From contig ML677330.1 of assembly GCA_007922305.1 (NCBI GenBank), forward strand, positions 833,109-897,108: 64,000 bases of DNA, written 5' to 3'. A model generated the notes under the pieces. That model searched no databases and had not been told where the DNA came from. It saw only the letters and a list, made by a program, of their open reading frames with translations. Position numbers and translations under genes: made by a program. This stretch comes from Dermatemys mawii (lineage: Eukaryota; Chordata; Testudines; Dermatemydidae). Positions 11,929-24,098 of the stretch are shown piece after piece; within the stretch, counting starts at the first letter, position 1; the number at the start of each line of letters is the position of its first letter.

Positions 11929-14900
11929 CATGTTCTCTCTGCTGTTTCAATTGGAAACCATATCCTTCTTCACGTCCTACCTACATTGTTGTCCAGTGTT
12001 GCTATGCAGTTAAACAGCTGCCATGTTGTACTTCAGCGGCAGCAGCATGTTAATGGGGGATGATATCTTTCCAGTATATATAGTTTGCATAGTGCTTGGA
12101 GATCATTTTGGATGAAAGATACTAACTATAAAACATACTGTTATTAAGCTGGCCATTTGAAATAGTAAAGCCTTCTGTAAAGTGGCTCTTGGTATGTCTT
12201 GGTATGTAAACAAATTTGCCTTTTTTCTAACTTGTCTGTTTCTGGAAATGTTTAATAGTTTTGAACGCTACCATTTTGTGTGATACAGGTGAAAACATTA
12301 TCACTAATTTTATTATTTTTAAAGGAAAAAACATGACCAAAGATAAATTACTGAATGAAAATAAAACTCCAATAGAATTTGAACCTTGAATCTCTGACAT
12401 GAAAAGCAGCACGTTATCTACTAGCTTACCTAGAATTTTTCATTAGATATGGCTACTTTCATGCCACTACTAGAATCCAATGATTAAAAATAGAGAGATA
12501 GCATAAATTGAAGGAAAGCATATCTTTAAAGATGCCTGTCCCAAGTTACTTAAAACATACAATTACACAAAATAAGCAAAGTAAACAGGCTCTCCTTATT
12601 TCTCACAATACATAAAAATCTTCCCCTGCCTAAAAGATGAGACGGGCCTTGCAGTTCAACCTAACAATCAGCAAGCTCAGTCTAAGATGGGTGGAGGGGA
12701 CTGAATTTACTGACATTTGATTCTAGTATTAATTGTTTAACTTGGCTACCATCATTACCATTCTCCTAATATACTAGGACAAAGATTTATTTTTTAAATG
12801 AATGCCTAATGCCATATTTGGCACCACACAAGTGGCCATTTCAAATTTAATGAGTGGCCATCGGCTCCCAAATTAATAATTAATAATTATCTCAATAATT
12901 TAAGAGCCTAATTTCAGGCCCCCTTTAAAAATAAACACAAACAGCAACAAAAATCCTCAATGTACAATCATGTCTCAATCTTACTAGTTTACAAGCCTTA
13001 TCATAAGATTATAATAGGGCATACTATAATAATCAATATTAAAAAAAATATTTTCTAATGATGTCATCACCACTCCTCTTTAAACAACCTTTCAAAGCAA
13101 AGAATTTTTAGAGTTTGCTGCCACAAGAACAACTACTGCTGCGCACGTTCAGTCCTAGAAGGAAGCAAAATGTCCAGATGCATATGACACTGAAAATAAA
13201 GAGTGGGGAAAATTGCTAACTAACTTTTCCAAATCCCATAAAAAGTTTGCTTTGGGTTTGGTTCAAGTCAGTTCTTATTTTATCTGAACTGGTTTTGTTC
13301 ATCTTTTGTTTTTCCTGGGTTGCCTTTGTCCTTTGTCATAATAAACAAATGAATCATTCAGAGTAGAAGATATATGAGAAGAGAACAGGATCTGGCAAAG
13401 CAAATAAGTACATCAAAAGGAGAGCAAAAATATCCCCCGAGTGGAAAACAGGGTTTTATTTGCATCATCATGGTATTCTAATGGAGTAAAAGTTCTTATG
13501 CACAGTACCATATTCTAGACAGTAGCATGGACTCAGGGGAAATTTTTTGAGTATTTGTGGGGAATTTGTAATTTTCCTCTTGGAAAGTTTGTGGGTGTTT
13601 GGGGAAACTCACAGGCTCTCAATCATTTTCAAGCATCTGTGATATTTTTTATAACATACAGAACTTTGCAGCACTGTGAAAGTCTACATTTTACATCTCC
13701 AATTCTCTGCATCAGCCAGAGGGAAAAAACATTAAACAACATATTGTCTTTGTTATGTTGTAAAGAGAGAGACATGAGCTTCTTGCATCATAACTTCAGA
13801 CTTGGTGCTTCTTAGTCACTAACACAAAAATGACTAACAAACACTCCCGCTTTCTGATTTATAACACTGTGTCTGGGATTTAAAACCCTAACACTACTTC
13901 TAAAAGAACAGCAAGTCAATCTATCTGTGTATTTAGATCAGGATATAGCTGTGTGGGTCAGAGAAAAGGTATGGGGGAAAAGAGAAACTATTCCCCCACT
14001 CCAGAATGTTTTACTGTGTCTGGTAGAACTGTTCTTTCTCTCACTTGACTGTTTACAATCAGTTTACAATAAACCCACAATGCAGAAAGGGCTTTACATA
14101 GAAAATACTAGGTTCAGCGTATTTCCAGGTGGGAAATAGCCCATATGCCAATATGCACTGCTGCCTTTATTTAAGCATCTAAGCTATTTTCAGGTCTATT
14201 AATATTTAAGAATATAGCACACATTTATTTTGGAAAATTACTTATTATGAGTTCATAGCAGAACCGTGATCATCTATGCCCTTTATAATTTGCAGGGAAA
14301 ACTAAAAGGAGCCATTTAGTCATTTACTCAATAACATTCAAGAAATTTAAAACATGCAAAATCTTACTTGTGTGCTTGACTGTAAGTCTGTGAGTAGTTT
14401 TAGTAAAATCAGTGGGATGGGTCATATGAGAAAAGTTAATAATCTTCAGCACTGTTTCTAGGACTGGGGTCCAAATGATTAGCTTCACCAAATTCAGTAA
14501 TTCATAATGAGCAATCCTAGTTGTGTTAAAAAAAATTGCAATGGCAAACAGTTTTTTGAAGGTATCCATGAGAGTTCATTTTGCCATTCATGCTTAGCAT
14601 GCATGGCTCATTCTTTGAACACACTGGGATACTGATGTATCTGCACATATAATATACTGAGACAAGGTAAATCCCCACTTTTCTTTCTGGTCTTTCAGGT
14701 ATTTTCAGTGGTTTCTTTGTGCTTGGCTTTTATGTTTGAGTTTTGCAATCCCACTTCTTTCAAAATCTCTTGGAGAGTAAACAGAGAGGCTTTGTACCAT
14801 GAAAAAGAGGAAGACGAATAATACATAGAAAATATTGCAAACTCCCTTTGCATTTCTTCTTTTAAACATGATAAATTTAAGTAAAATCCTTTCTTAAAAA

Positions 14901-15824
14901 ACAAAGCAAACACAAAACCTCACAACCTTGTGGTCATGAAATAATTTTAAGAGTCCAAGATAAAGTCAGAGACACACATGCACACACATATCAAAATCCT
15001 TTTATCAGTTTTTTCTCCCCCTGCTTTTCTGAAATTCTGTTGTAATTGCTCAGCTGTTCAGAGTAAACAGATAGCAGAGAGGCATTCCAAAGCATTCTTG
15101 ACACTGCAGTTAATTTTAAGGAGCCTTGATCAGCTGCTCCTGAGGCTTGCTGAAAAACAAAAATATCACTAAGCAAATTTTACAGCATCTCTCTACGTTT
15201 CTCTAGATGGCAGCATTTACCTTATGGACTGTCCTTTGGATACAAATTTCACACACAGGAGTAAAAACAAAGAATGAAGCTATTAATATTGACCGCAACT
15301 GAAATGATTTGCTGTGATTGTTTTGTTTTTTTGCATTGTTTTTTCTTTGGCACACAATTCTTCAAGCTAATAATTACTGCTGTAGTCTTAGAATTACCAA
15401 TGAACAGCTAAAGACCCAATCTAGCTATTCATCTAACCACAGAATTCCTGGTAGATTCAATGGAAGTTCAATAAATAGAATAATGGAGCTCCCTAATTTG
15501 CAAGTGGGTAAACTGGCCTGGTTAAAAAAACCCCAATTATATACTTCTGACAAATTTCAAAATGTACCCAAATAATTTACAAAATTTGAGAACACTGAAT
15601 TATCCTTCCACCTTTGAGCACCTCTGGGCTTCCTGCACTTAGCTTGGACCAGAATTTGATGTACATAAATATGGTAGGAAACACTATTCTTGCATTATTT
15701 TTTCACTGAACTGAATCAGGAACCATCATTAGACCCATTGTCATGAGATTTCCAGACGGATTTCTAGACTCAAGAAGAATTGAAGTTTCTAGTTGATTAT
15801 CTGAACCAAATTTTTGAACCTTCA
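11929..15824. other. Long intergenic stretch, no feature recognised
   Basis: AT-rich unique sequence. A stretch near 12840-12925 contains CTAATTTCAGGCCCC, possibly the end of a foldback repeat. No exon, RNA gene or bounded element can be supported. Confidence 0.55.
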
Positions 15825-15880
15825 CCTTGCATAGGGGATTGCAGGATCAGGGCCCTGATCCTGCAATCCCCTATGCAAGG
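15825..15880. repeat. Perfect 56-bp palindrome without a spacer
   Basis: The left half (15825-15852) begins CCTTGCATAGGGGATTGC and its exact reverse complement follows at once (15853-15880), meeting at GGGCCC. All 28 pairs match and there is no loop. The GGGCCCTGATCCTGCAA wording links it to the foldback repeats elsewhere in the window, so it may be two copies joined head to head. Confidence 0.85.
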
Positions 15881-15966
15881 AAGGACCCCTGTGCTCCTGC
15901 AGAGCTCCAGTGAATTAATGTACACATCTGAATGCAGTACTAGAGCCAGAATTAGTGAAAGAGAAC

Positions 15967-16213
15967 CTTGACAGAACAAGGAGTAATGGTCTCAAGTTGC
16001 AGTGGGGGTGGTTTAGGTTGGATATTAGGAAAAACTTTTCCACTAAGAGGGTAGTGAAGCACTGGAATGGGTTACCTAGGGAGGTGGTGGAATCTCCTTC
16101 CTTAGAGGTATTTAAGGTCAGGCTTGACAAAGCCCTGGCTGGGATGATTTAGTTGGGGTTGGTCCTGCTTTGAGCAGAGGGGGTCCCTTCCAACCCTGAT
16201 ATTCTATTATTCT
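15967..16213 (+). mobile_element. CR1 LINE, 3' terminal fragment
   Basis: 5'-truncated copy holding the last 60 or so codons of the CR1 reverse transcriptase ORF, with peptide [20 protein letters not shown] and [18 protein letters not shown], ending at TAG. The 3' UTR closes with TGATATTCTATTATTC. It parallels 19780-20043 closely but lacks about 20 bases of the UTR (the GACTAGATGTCCTCC segment). The frame is open throughout. Confidence 0.85.
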
Positions 16214-18211
16214 AAATTAGTGAGGATTCAAGGTTCCTTGTTCTTCAACTCCCATCAAAGGCTGAGATTTTTTAAAACGGGATTCTCATCTTCATTCTCT
16301 CCATTTTTTTTCCTATTCCACATTTACATTTTAATTTTCTATATATTCTTTGATTATTAGAATCTGGGCTATGTACTTTGCACCCCTCTAGAGAGGATTA
16401 GGTCTTCCCCAGTCCCAGAGGAGATCCCTTGTACAAGGCCTGTTCACTTAGACTTTGCATGCAATTCAGAATTGGAATGAGTCTCTTAAAGTCTGGCATT
16501 ACAGGATTGGATATGGATAAAGTTATGGGGGGTATCCCCATCTTGGATTACCACTGGTAAAAGGAAAAAGTAAGCAAAAAGAAAGATAAATATGTTGCCC
16601 AATGGCAATGTACAAATGGGATCCCTGTCATTGGCCCCTGAAGTGTCACTGCAGAAAATTCTAACCTTTATAACTCAGAACCATGAGAAGGTAAGCGTTT
16701 TACTGTGTAACAGTCTGATATGGGTCTTATTCCAATTAAACTGCTCATCCCACTGTCCTCTGATGAATCCCTGACCATTTAGGAATTTGTTTCCCTCTCT
16801 CTCTTGGGAAACTTTTGTAATTATTTTTAAAAATAGTGCTGTGATGAGTTGATGGCCAAATGCCTATTGATCATGTGGAAGGATATGTTCTTTTTCTGAC
16901 TTCAAAGACTGCAATGCCGTCCAAGGAATTACAACTAGCATCCAAAATACCAAGTGAGAAATAGATGGGAGCCAGGGTAAAGAGGTTGTGTCCTAGAGTG
17001 ACAGAAAGAAAAAAAAATCTCAAAAAATCTCTGTCTCTCGACAGAGGCACGAGGCTATTGTGAGATGCCAGACCTATTGGAATAACATTTGAAGATAATA
17101 AGAATTATTTGAATAAATGGGTTGTAAATCTACTCAACTACTCCATTTATAATGTTATAAAAGCAGCAATTCTTTCCCAAGTCAATAGGAACACAAAGGT
17201 CATGTTTAATTTAATAATCAAGTAATCCATGGACATTAAAACAAATAGCATACCCCAGATACATTTTCAAAGGGGGAGGAGGGAAGTCATATTGAAATCA
17301 GATGCCATATGCATCACACATCATTTCTTCCTGTACTGCACTCCTATCCTGCCCTGTTTTTTTCCAGTTCTGAAGATACATCTGTTTCTTCTCCCTCGGT
17401 TGATATGATCCAGTTAAATCCAAGCTTTGGAGACACTTCCATGAAACGTCAGTGATTACTTGATTTCTCAGTACATAAATCTAACTACAAACCTCGCTGT
17501 GTAGATCACTGTTATGAGGTAACTTTTCCTATGAAACATTTTTGCCTTTGCTAGTATCTATCCTGAGACCCACTCTAACCGAACATTGTCAAAACTTATG
17601 TCCATATAACACACAAAACTATTCTTTCCCCAGATCAAGCTAATGGAGAGTGAAAGGATTAGACAAGAGAAGTTGCTAGGCACATTTTAGTAAGAAGCTA
17701 CAGCATAATTTGAATAGTCAACTATCTGTATTAAAAACCAAGGGCTCATATGGCTTCAGCTGAATAGAAACTGTTTACACAGACAACTCTCTCTTTAACA
17801 TGCCATTTAGATGCCTCAAAGTGTCCTCATGCTGTTTGACCTTTACAACTACACAGGCCCCTGTATGACATTTGCCAGAGCTCCATCTCCAGTTCCCTGC
17901 TCAGTCCTTGTCCTCCCATCCCCACTCCACTGCAGATGACCCTCCTGATTTAATGTAAATGTGACTAAGTCATTTGAACAGTCTGGCAGTCAGTCAGAAA
18001 CTGAGGATTGATACAACAGCAGTCAGCAGTAGTCTGCAATGCTGTGTCCAGGTAAAGGACGGGTATGGACCAGCTGAATTAATTTGGTCAGTTCAGATCA
18101 GAAAGGAAGTTAGTCAGACTGAATCCTGTGGCATATCACAGTTGCCAGATTTTGTCCCTGTTGAACCACCTCCTCTCAGTGACGGAAGGGGAAGAAGAGA
18201 ATCATCTCCTC
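16214..18211. other. Intergenic, no feature recognised
   Basis: Unique sequence, no supported gene or bounded repeat. It ends at a run of 23 A residues. Confidence 0.55.
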
Positions 18212-18234
18212 AAAAAAAAAAAAAAAAAAAAAAA
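18212..18234 (+). repeat. Poly(A) run, 23 bases
   Basis: Uninterrupted A23. The upstream text does not look like a known SINE and has no obvious direct repeat, so it may be a simple homopolymer and not a retroposon tail. Confidence 0.8.
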
Positions 18235-18247
18235 GTATATACTTTTT

Positions 18248-18385
18248 CAGGGCTGCTGAAACAATTTCTGTAGTGGGGGTGCTGAGAGCCACTGAATCAA
18301 ACTGTAAACCCTGTGTATCATGGAATCTACTTCAAGATAGGGGGTGTGGCAGCACCTCCAACACTCCCTAGTTCTAGCACCCCTG
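18248..18385. mobile_element. hAT-type MITE (CAGGGSTGCT ends)
   Basis: Left end CAGGGCTGCTGAAACAA; right end, read inward, CAGGGGTGCTAGAACTA. The flanking octamers TACTTTTT and CATTTTTT match at 6 of 8 positions, both differences being transitions, consistent with an aged 8-bp hAT duplication. YAGGG termini are typical of hAT. The body (138 bp) includes GTGCTGAGAGCCACTG and GTAAACCCTGTGTATCATGG and does not code. Confidence 0.6.
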
Positions 18386-18564
18386 CATTTTTTGCATTTC
18401 TCTCTTGGCAAATAATTGACTAATTGCTGTCCTGATCTGCAGGGTTTGACTCTTTCAGCTCTTGTCTGCAGAGCTGATCAGCCTTTGCACCTGAGAATAC
18501 TTAATCTGAGGTGAGAAGGACACTGAATTTTCTTGTATGCTCCCTTTCCTTCTCTGCCTGGTCT

Positions 18565-19997
18565 CCAGATCTCAGATATCTTTGAAAACTCATGGCAATC
18601 AGAGGAGGTCCCGGATGATTGGAAAAAGGCTAATGTAATGACCATTTTTAAAAAAGGAAAGACGATAGATCCAGGGAACTACAGGCCAGTCAGCCTCACC
18701 ACGGTCCCTGGAAAAATCATGGAGGAAAAATCCTCAAGGAATCAATTCTGAAGCACTTAGAGGAGAGGAAAGTGATCAGGAACAGTCAGCATGGATTCAC
18801 CAAGGGCAAGTCACGCCTGACTAATCTAATTGCCTTCTATGATGAGATAACTGGCTCTGCAGATGAGGGGAAAGCAGTGGATGTGGTATTTCTTGACTTT
18901 AGCAAAGCTTTTGATATGGTCTCCCACAGTATTTTTGCCAGCAAGTTAAAGTAGTATGAGCTGGATGAATGGACCATAGGGTGGACAGAAAGCCGGCCGG
19001 ATCGTCGGGCTCAACGGGTAGTGATCAATGGCTCCATGTCTAGTTGGCAGCTGGTATCAAGTGGAGTGCCCCAAGGGTCAGTCCTGGGGCCAGTTTTATT
19101 CAATTTCTTCATCAATGATCCAGAGGATGGTGTGGATTGCACCCTCAGCAAGTTTCCAGATGACACTAAACTGGGAGGAGTGGTAGATATGCTGAAGGGT
19201 AGCGATAGGATACAGAGGGACCTAGACAAATTAGAGGATTGGGCCAAAAGAAATTGGATGAGGTTCAATAAGGACAAGTGCAGAGTCCTGCACTTAGGAC
19301 GGAAGAATCCCATGCACTGCTACAGACTAGGGACCAAATGGCAAGGCAGCAGTTCTACAGAAAAGGACCTAGGGATTACAGTGGATGAGAAGCTGGACAT
19401 GAACCAACAGCGTACCCTTGTTGCCAGGAAGGCTAACGGCATTTTGGGCTGCATAAGTAGGGGCATTGCCAGCAGATCGAGGCACGTGATCGTTCCCCTC
19501 TATTCAACATTGGTGAGGCCTCATCTGGAGTACTGTGTCCAGTTTTGAGGCCCACACTGCCAGAAAGATGTGGAAAAATTGGAAAGAGTCCAGAGAAGGG
19601 CAACACAAATGATTACAGGGCTGGAGCACATGACTTATGAGGAGAGGCTGAGGGAACTGGGATTATTTAGTCTGCAGAAGAGAAGACTGAGGGGAGATTT
19701 GATAGCTGCTTTCAACTACCTGAAAGGGGGTTCCAAAGAGGATGGATCTCAGCTGTTCTCAGTGGTAGCAGATGACAGAACAAGGAGTAATGGTCTCAAG
19801 TTGCAGTGGGGAAGGTTTAGGTTGGATATTAGTAAAAACGTTTTCACTAGGAGGGTGGTGAATCACTGGAATGGGTTACCTAGAGAGGTGGTAGAATTTC
19901 CTTCCTTAGAGGTTTTTAAGGTCAGGCTTGACAAAGCCCTGGCTGGGATGATTTATTTGGGGATTGGTCCTGCTTTGAGCAGGGGGTTTGACTAGAT
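18565..19997 (+). pseudogene. CR1 ORF2 reverse transcriptase, broken
   Basis: ORF2 of CR1 normally encodes an endonuclease and a reverse transcriptase that copies its RNA at a nicked target. Only reverse transcriptase and the C-terminal part remain. Visible motifs: PGNYRPVSLT near the start, VFLDFSKAFD at about 18889-18915 with both aspartates of motif A, SGVPQGSVLGPVLF, then FPDD at 19153-19164, where the usual FADD has Pro for Ala but keeps both aspartates. One reading-frame shift lies at about 18720-18745. In-frame stops are TAG at 18952 and TGA at 19546, the latter replacing Trp in an FWGP motif. The copy is dead. No endonuclease domain is present. Confidence 0.9.
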
Positions 19998-20043
19998 GTC
20001 CTCCTGAGGTCCCTTCCAAACCTGATATTCTATGATTCTATGT
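18565..20043 (+). mobile_element. CR1 LINE, 5'-truncated, 1.5 kb
   Basis: The longest mobile element in the window. It begins inside the reverse transcriptase domain, runs through the end of ORF2 and the short 3' UTR, and closes with the CR1-type octamer repeat ATTCTATGATTCTATG. 5' truncation is normal for CR1. Compared with the fragments at 15967 and 50018 it shares long blocks, for example the ACAAGGAGTAATGGTCTCAA segment. The coding part is described separately. Confidence 0.9.
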
Positions 20044-20460
20044 GAAGGTGGCCTGTAGCTTGATCAAAGGCAGAATGAGTACTTGTGCCTAGGCTGAGGG
20101 GATCCAGCTGCAGATATGTTGGAAGATGGAACTACATACAAAAGGCAACACAAACCTAGGGCCATCTCTGCAGACTTTCAATTCCTTTAAAAATAGCTTT
20201 ATTACTGGGTATAAAGGGTAGACCTCTGAACACAGGATAGCCTTTTGGAGGCACTGGTGATGAACTTGGGGATCAGTGAAGTTATGCTGCCTTATATGAT
20301 ATTTGTTCATATTACACCTACTAAGGAGAAAGCTTTAATGTTCTGTGTATTGCATTACACAGAATACTGTATATTGGTAAATATAAATGGTGTTAGTACA
20401 TCAACTTTTGAGCATTTTGACGAGGTCCCAATGTAGCAGTATCAGTTTAATGTCTGATTT
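20044..20460. other. Intergenic, no feature recognised
   Basis: Unique sequence between CR1 and the next repeat. No gene or RNA is supported. Confidence 0.5.
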
Positions 20461-20680
20461 GACAAGGTGAGGTAATATTTTCTATCGGATCATATTTTGT
20501 TGGTGAGAAGACAAGCTTTTGAGCCACACAGAGCTCCTCTTCAGGTCTGGAAAAGGAAAGTTATAGGGCTTGAAAGCTTGTCTCTCTCACCAATGGAAGT
20601 TGGTCCAATAAAATACATTACCTGACCCCACCTTGTCTCTGTAATACCCTGGGATCAACATGGCAACAACTACACTGCAT
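20461..20680 (+). mobile_element. Palindromic retroposon-like repeat, second subfamily
   Basis: Partly inverted arms share GACAAGGTGAGGTAATATTT (complement in AATACATTACCTGACCCC and CACCTTGTC) and GGTGAGAAGACAAGCTTTTG (complement in GAAAGCTTGTCTCTCTCACC). The right end, GATCAACATGGCAACAACTA and CACTGCAT, parallels the AACACGGCTAC end of copies 1-3, so the two are related subfamilies. I could not find a convincing target duplication. The arms carry a hammerhead-like core of the form CTGAAGA. Confidence 0.55.
20505..20544 (-). ncRNA. Hammerhead-like core, second subfamily
   Basis: On the minus strand: CTGAAGA (intact CTGANGA), one extra base, stem GAGC/GCTC with loop TCTGTGTG, AAAA where GAAA is expected, then AGCTTGTCTT, which can form a two-pair hairpin closed by A and U. 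GAAA to AAAA follows a C (CTCGAAA to CTCAAAA), so it fits CpG decay. Probably inactive. Confidence 0.3.
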
Positions 20681-21585
20681 ATAGTATTTGGTGTCTCCTC
20701 TGAGAGGAAGCAAAATTTTGAACTTCCTGGACAACAGACAAGAGCTAATGGATTTTTACATCTTTGTATAGTATGGTACTATTCACTAAAGGGTAAAAAG
20801 CAACATGAAATGTGAATTATCAGCAAAGGAATGCAATTAGTCAAATTGACCAAAGTAAACAATGTAGGTTATTTTACTGTGGTCCTGTGAATTTCTTACT
20901 ACACTTCATACTTGAAAAAAATTGTGTAACAACTGTCAGTAGAATCAATTTTCCTGCCTTATATAATGTTCAGTTAGTAAAAAAGGCAAAATTTGCATGT
21001 TTTCAACTGTTGTTGCAAATCCTTCCAATGGCCGTGTTCATCACAAGGTATCTGAGCTTTGCAACCATTTTGTTTTTTGCTCTCTCTTTATAAATGTTCT
21101 CTGATTTTTATAGTAGTGCCTCTCCATTTTAACATACCAGAACATAACTGTGTTTTGCATGCAGTTGGACATGGTATGCATCTATGTGGACTAAACCTGA
21201 ATAACATTTTTGCTTGTATTAGATATAAAATTGTCTCAAAAATAGCCAGAAGTTCTATGAACATGCCTGATACAGCACAGTATTGGAAGACAGATATAAG
21301 AGCCCAATTTGAAGAGGAGGCACAAAGTGCATGTGCAAAACCTGCATTTGTTTGTGCAAATTGGCACATAGGATTGTAGTTAAAAGTGGAGGTTCCTTAT
21401 CATAGGCAATGCCTGCCCATATGTGAATTTGACACTATGATCTTTACCAGATGCTTCTGAACTGGCTCTGACCATGCATCATCATGTGTCTGTTTTGCTT
21501 ACCACTTTCAGATGTCACCAGCCTCTGCTAGCAATTAAGGGCTCATCTTTTATTGTAATTATGGAATTTTTACGTACTATTTAGG
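20681..21585. other. Intergenic, no feature recognised
   Basis: AT-rich unique sequence. Overlapping frames at 21059-21379 on both strands have no recognisable domain. Confidence 0.55.
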
Positions 21586-21707
21586 TGGCTGATCCTGAAT
21601 AGTCAGGTACTGATCTCACACCAGTGTAACTCCATTGACTGAAACTGAGCTATTTCTGCTTTATATTGGTACAAGTGAGATTGTGCTCTGGTCCTGGCCC
21701 TATAGTC
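21586..21707. repeat. Old dispersed repeat (CACCAGTGTAACTCCATTGA type)
   Basis: Contains CACACCAGTGTAACTCCATT, with GTGAGATTGTGC and GGTCCTGGCCCT at the right. Related wording occurs at 42779-42853 (CACCAGTGGAATTATTTCTG) and 60888-60955 (ATCAGTGTAAATCTGAATTA), so it is an ancient repeat family. No end can be fixed. Confidence 0.4.
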
Positions 21708-22740
21708 TGTGATAAACTAAATATATTTACTTTTTCAAATTGTGTATTGTTCACTTACTGAATTTTACAGGAATTCTACAACTTGATAAATTCACTTTAT
21801 CACAATAAAATAGCTGGAACTTTTAAAATGGAAAAAAAAATCTGCTGGGCTTTAACTGGGTCATGCTTACCCAGTAGATATCTTAATCTCGGCCACTGGC
21901 AAATAGCTTTAAAACCTTATATATCTCTAGGCATTTATATCATGCTCATCCCCATGGTAATGGAGAATGTAGGGCTCTTTTAGCTCAGAATTTACTTTAA
22001 ACTTTTTATTTAGTGAAGATTGTAAAATAAAATTGTGTCAAGCACAATTTCTGTAAAGCAAAAGAACTCGCCATTTAATAGCCTTTTACCTTCTCCTTTG
22101 AGAAAATATTCAGAATATTATGTACTCAGTATGACTAAAAATTGAACACATGATCCCAAGAACAACCATAGTGATCAAGAGATATTGAAATCAGAGAAAC
22201 AGGAGAAGGAACGACAGATGTAAACAGTAAAATAATATTTGATATGTTTCACAGAGACTTAATTATAGAGTACAATTATTCATTGGAAAACATAAGATGG
22301 CGGCTCACAAGACTCTGATGTTTTACAAACAAATCATAGGATTGCATAGTATGTGCCATAATGTTTTCCTTCTCTGAATCTCACTTTTTTAAAAACAGCA
22401 TAATGATATCTTGATCCAGACCTAATTCACAGTAAATTGAGAAGTTGAATCTTTCTAAAATGTTATAGCAGCATCTCTGCCAGCAGAAATATACGAACAA
22501 AGTACAGACCCTATTTGGCTAGGTATGTCATTTTTTAAAAAAAATGTTCCTTGCTCTTCTTTGCACTGGGATATTATGCAGCAATCTGATCGCTAAAGTT
22601 CACATGCCTTTTATCCATTAATAGCCTATGCCAGAAATAATTCAACTCTTTCTGGAGCTTTAAAAAAACAGGGATACCAAGAAAACTGCTTTGTTGATTA
22701 TGTAGTCCTAATCCACTAGGTGGCACTTTAACTCATGTGA
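21708..22740. other. Intergenic, no feature recognised
   Basis: AT-rich unique sequence without supported features. Confidence 0.55.
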
Positions 22741-23960
22741 AGGAAGATCCTGGATTTCTGGGATGGGATGGTACTGGCCTTGTCCAGCTATATCGAAAGG
22801 AGGACATGAGCACTTGATATAGATGTAATCAGGCCACAACTTTATTATTAGATGTCTGGGACTACCCAGAAAATAAAAGTGTACAGTGCACTAACCCCAT
22901 GTTTATTCCATAATTACCCCGAGCGCTTTTACCAGCTCCCTCTCTTGCCCATGCAGGTCCCTCCAGCACATCTATTGCTGAGACCTTAACCCTTTGAGGT
23001 GGACTGGCTCCCTGCCATTGCAACCACAGGAGCCCCAAGTCCCCCAGTATTCCGTTCCTTTAACAGCTCCTCCTTTTTAAGTCCTTTACTAGGCCATTTA
23101 TCTGGTGACTAGATGCCTTCCCTATGGAATACCTGCACTGGACATCTGCCACAACAAGGCACCAGCAATTAGCTTGGCTGCCTTCCCCCCAAACCCAATT
23201 GGGTTTCCAGACATCTTACAATGGCCTTTTGTGTAGTAACCCCAAAATATGTCACCTCCCCAAGTTTGATAGGTGAATGCCCATCCTCTCAAATGAGCTC
23301 AGTTGCCCCTTGCAATATGCAAGGATTGTCAAGAACTCCCACAGGCCATATAGGTGACCAGCATTCCAGATCCTGAAAATGGAAAAAACTCTTTACAGCT
23401 TTCTTCATAGCTGAGCCATGTGCTCAGAGCCCAGGGTCTACATTCCAGTGCCAACCTCATATGTCATGGCTCCATAGCATCAGCGTCATCTACTTGAGTT
23501 TGTTGCTAGCTCCTAGTGCAAGTCCCTGCACTCTGTTTAACTGAAAATGAGACAGGACATTGCTATGCCATTATCCACCCCAGGCAAGTGCTTGGAAGGA
23601 AAAGAGCTGTTAAGGCTTAAATGTTGTAGCACAAATGCCCTCTCTACCTTCATAATCCTGCATGTCGAAGTTTGGCAACTGATAACATGCACCCCTGCCA
23701 TGTTGTTGTTGCTGCATGGAGAAAGGGGTTTCCAACGCCAGAGCTTACACCTTTGAAGCCTTCTGTGCTTACATTCCCAGAGGGAGAGTCAGTGCTGTGA
23801 AGCTGACCACCACCCACCTTTTGGCATCAGTTTCTGACCTTCTTTCCCCTCTCTCCTGCTATAAAGCACTACTAGCTCTGGCAAGCCTGAACAATGTTCT
23901 CCCTGCTGTAGGTGCAGTGTGGTCATTGTCCCGGTGTCCCCTCTTCAGTGGCAGTAGCAT
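22741..23960. other. Compositionally distinct block, unclassified
   Basis: Visibly richer in C and in CC/CT dinucleotides than the DNA on either side, with sharp compositional edges. Read on the minus strand it contains polyadenylation-like AATAAAC (about 22901-22907) and AATAAAG near its far end (about 22841-22847), which is what an inserted retroelement or processed transcript lying in minus orientation could show. No open frame of useful length, no terminal repeats and no family I can name. A degraded LTR-type or DIRS-type element is possible; so is an ordinary GC-richer segment. Confidence 0.35.
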
Positions 23961-24098
23961 CTGATGAGGCCTCTGGCTTTCATATGAATATGTTTACATT
24001 GAGATGAGGTATTTTCTATGTATAACATAGTTTATCCAAAAGCGACAGAGTCCTGTGGCACCTTATAGACTGACAGATGTATTGGAGCATACGTATTG

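Noticed and set aside
15780..15979. Two frames on opposite strands sharing an identical peptide stretch
   Set aside because: The identity is a by-product of the perfect palindrome at 15825-15880.
18212..18385. Poly(A) plus upstream text as a SINE or processed pseudogene
   Set aside because: No A/B boxes, no recognisable transcript and no flanking direct repeat. The text after the A-run is a separate hAT MITE.
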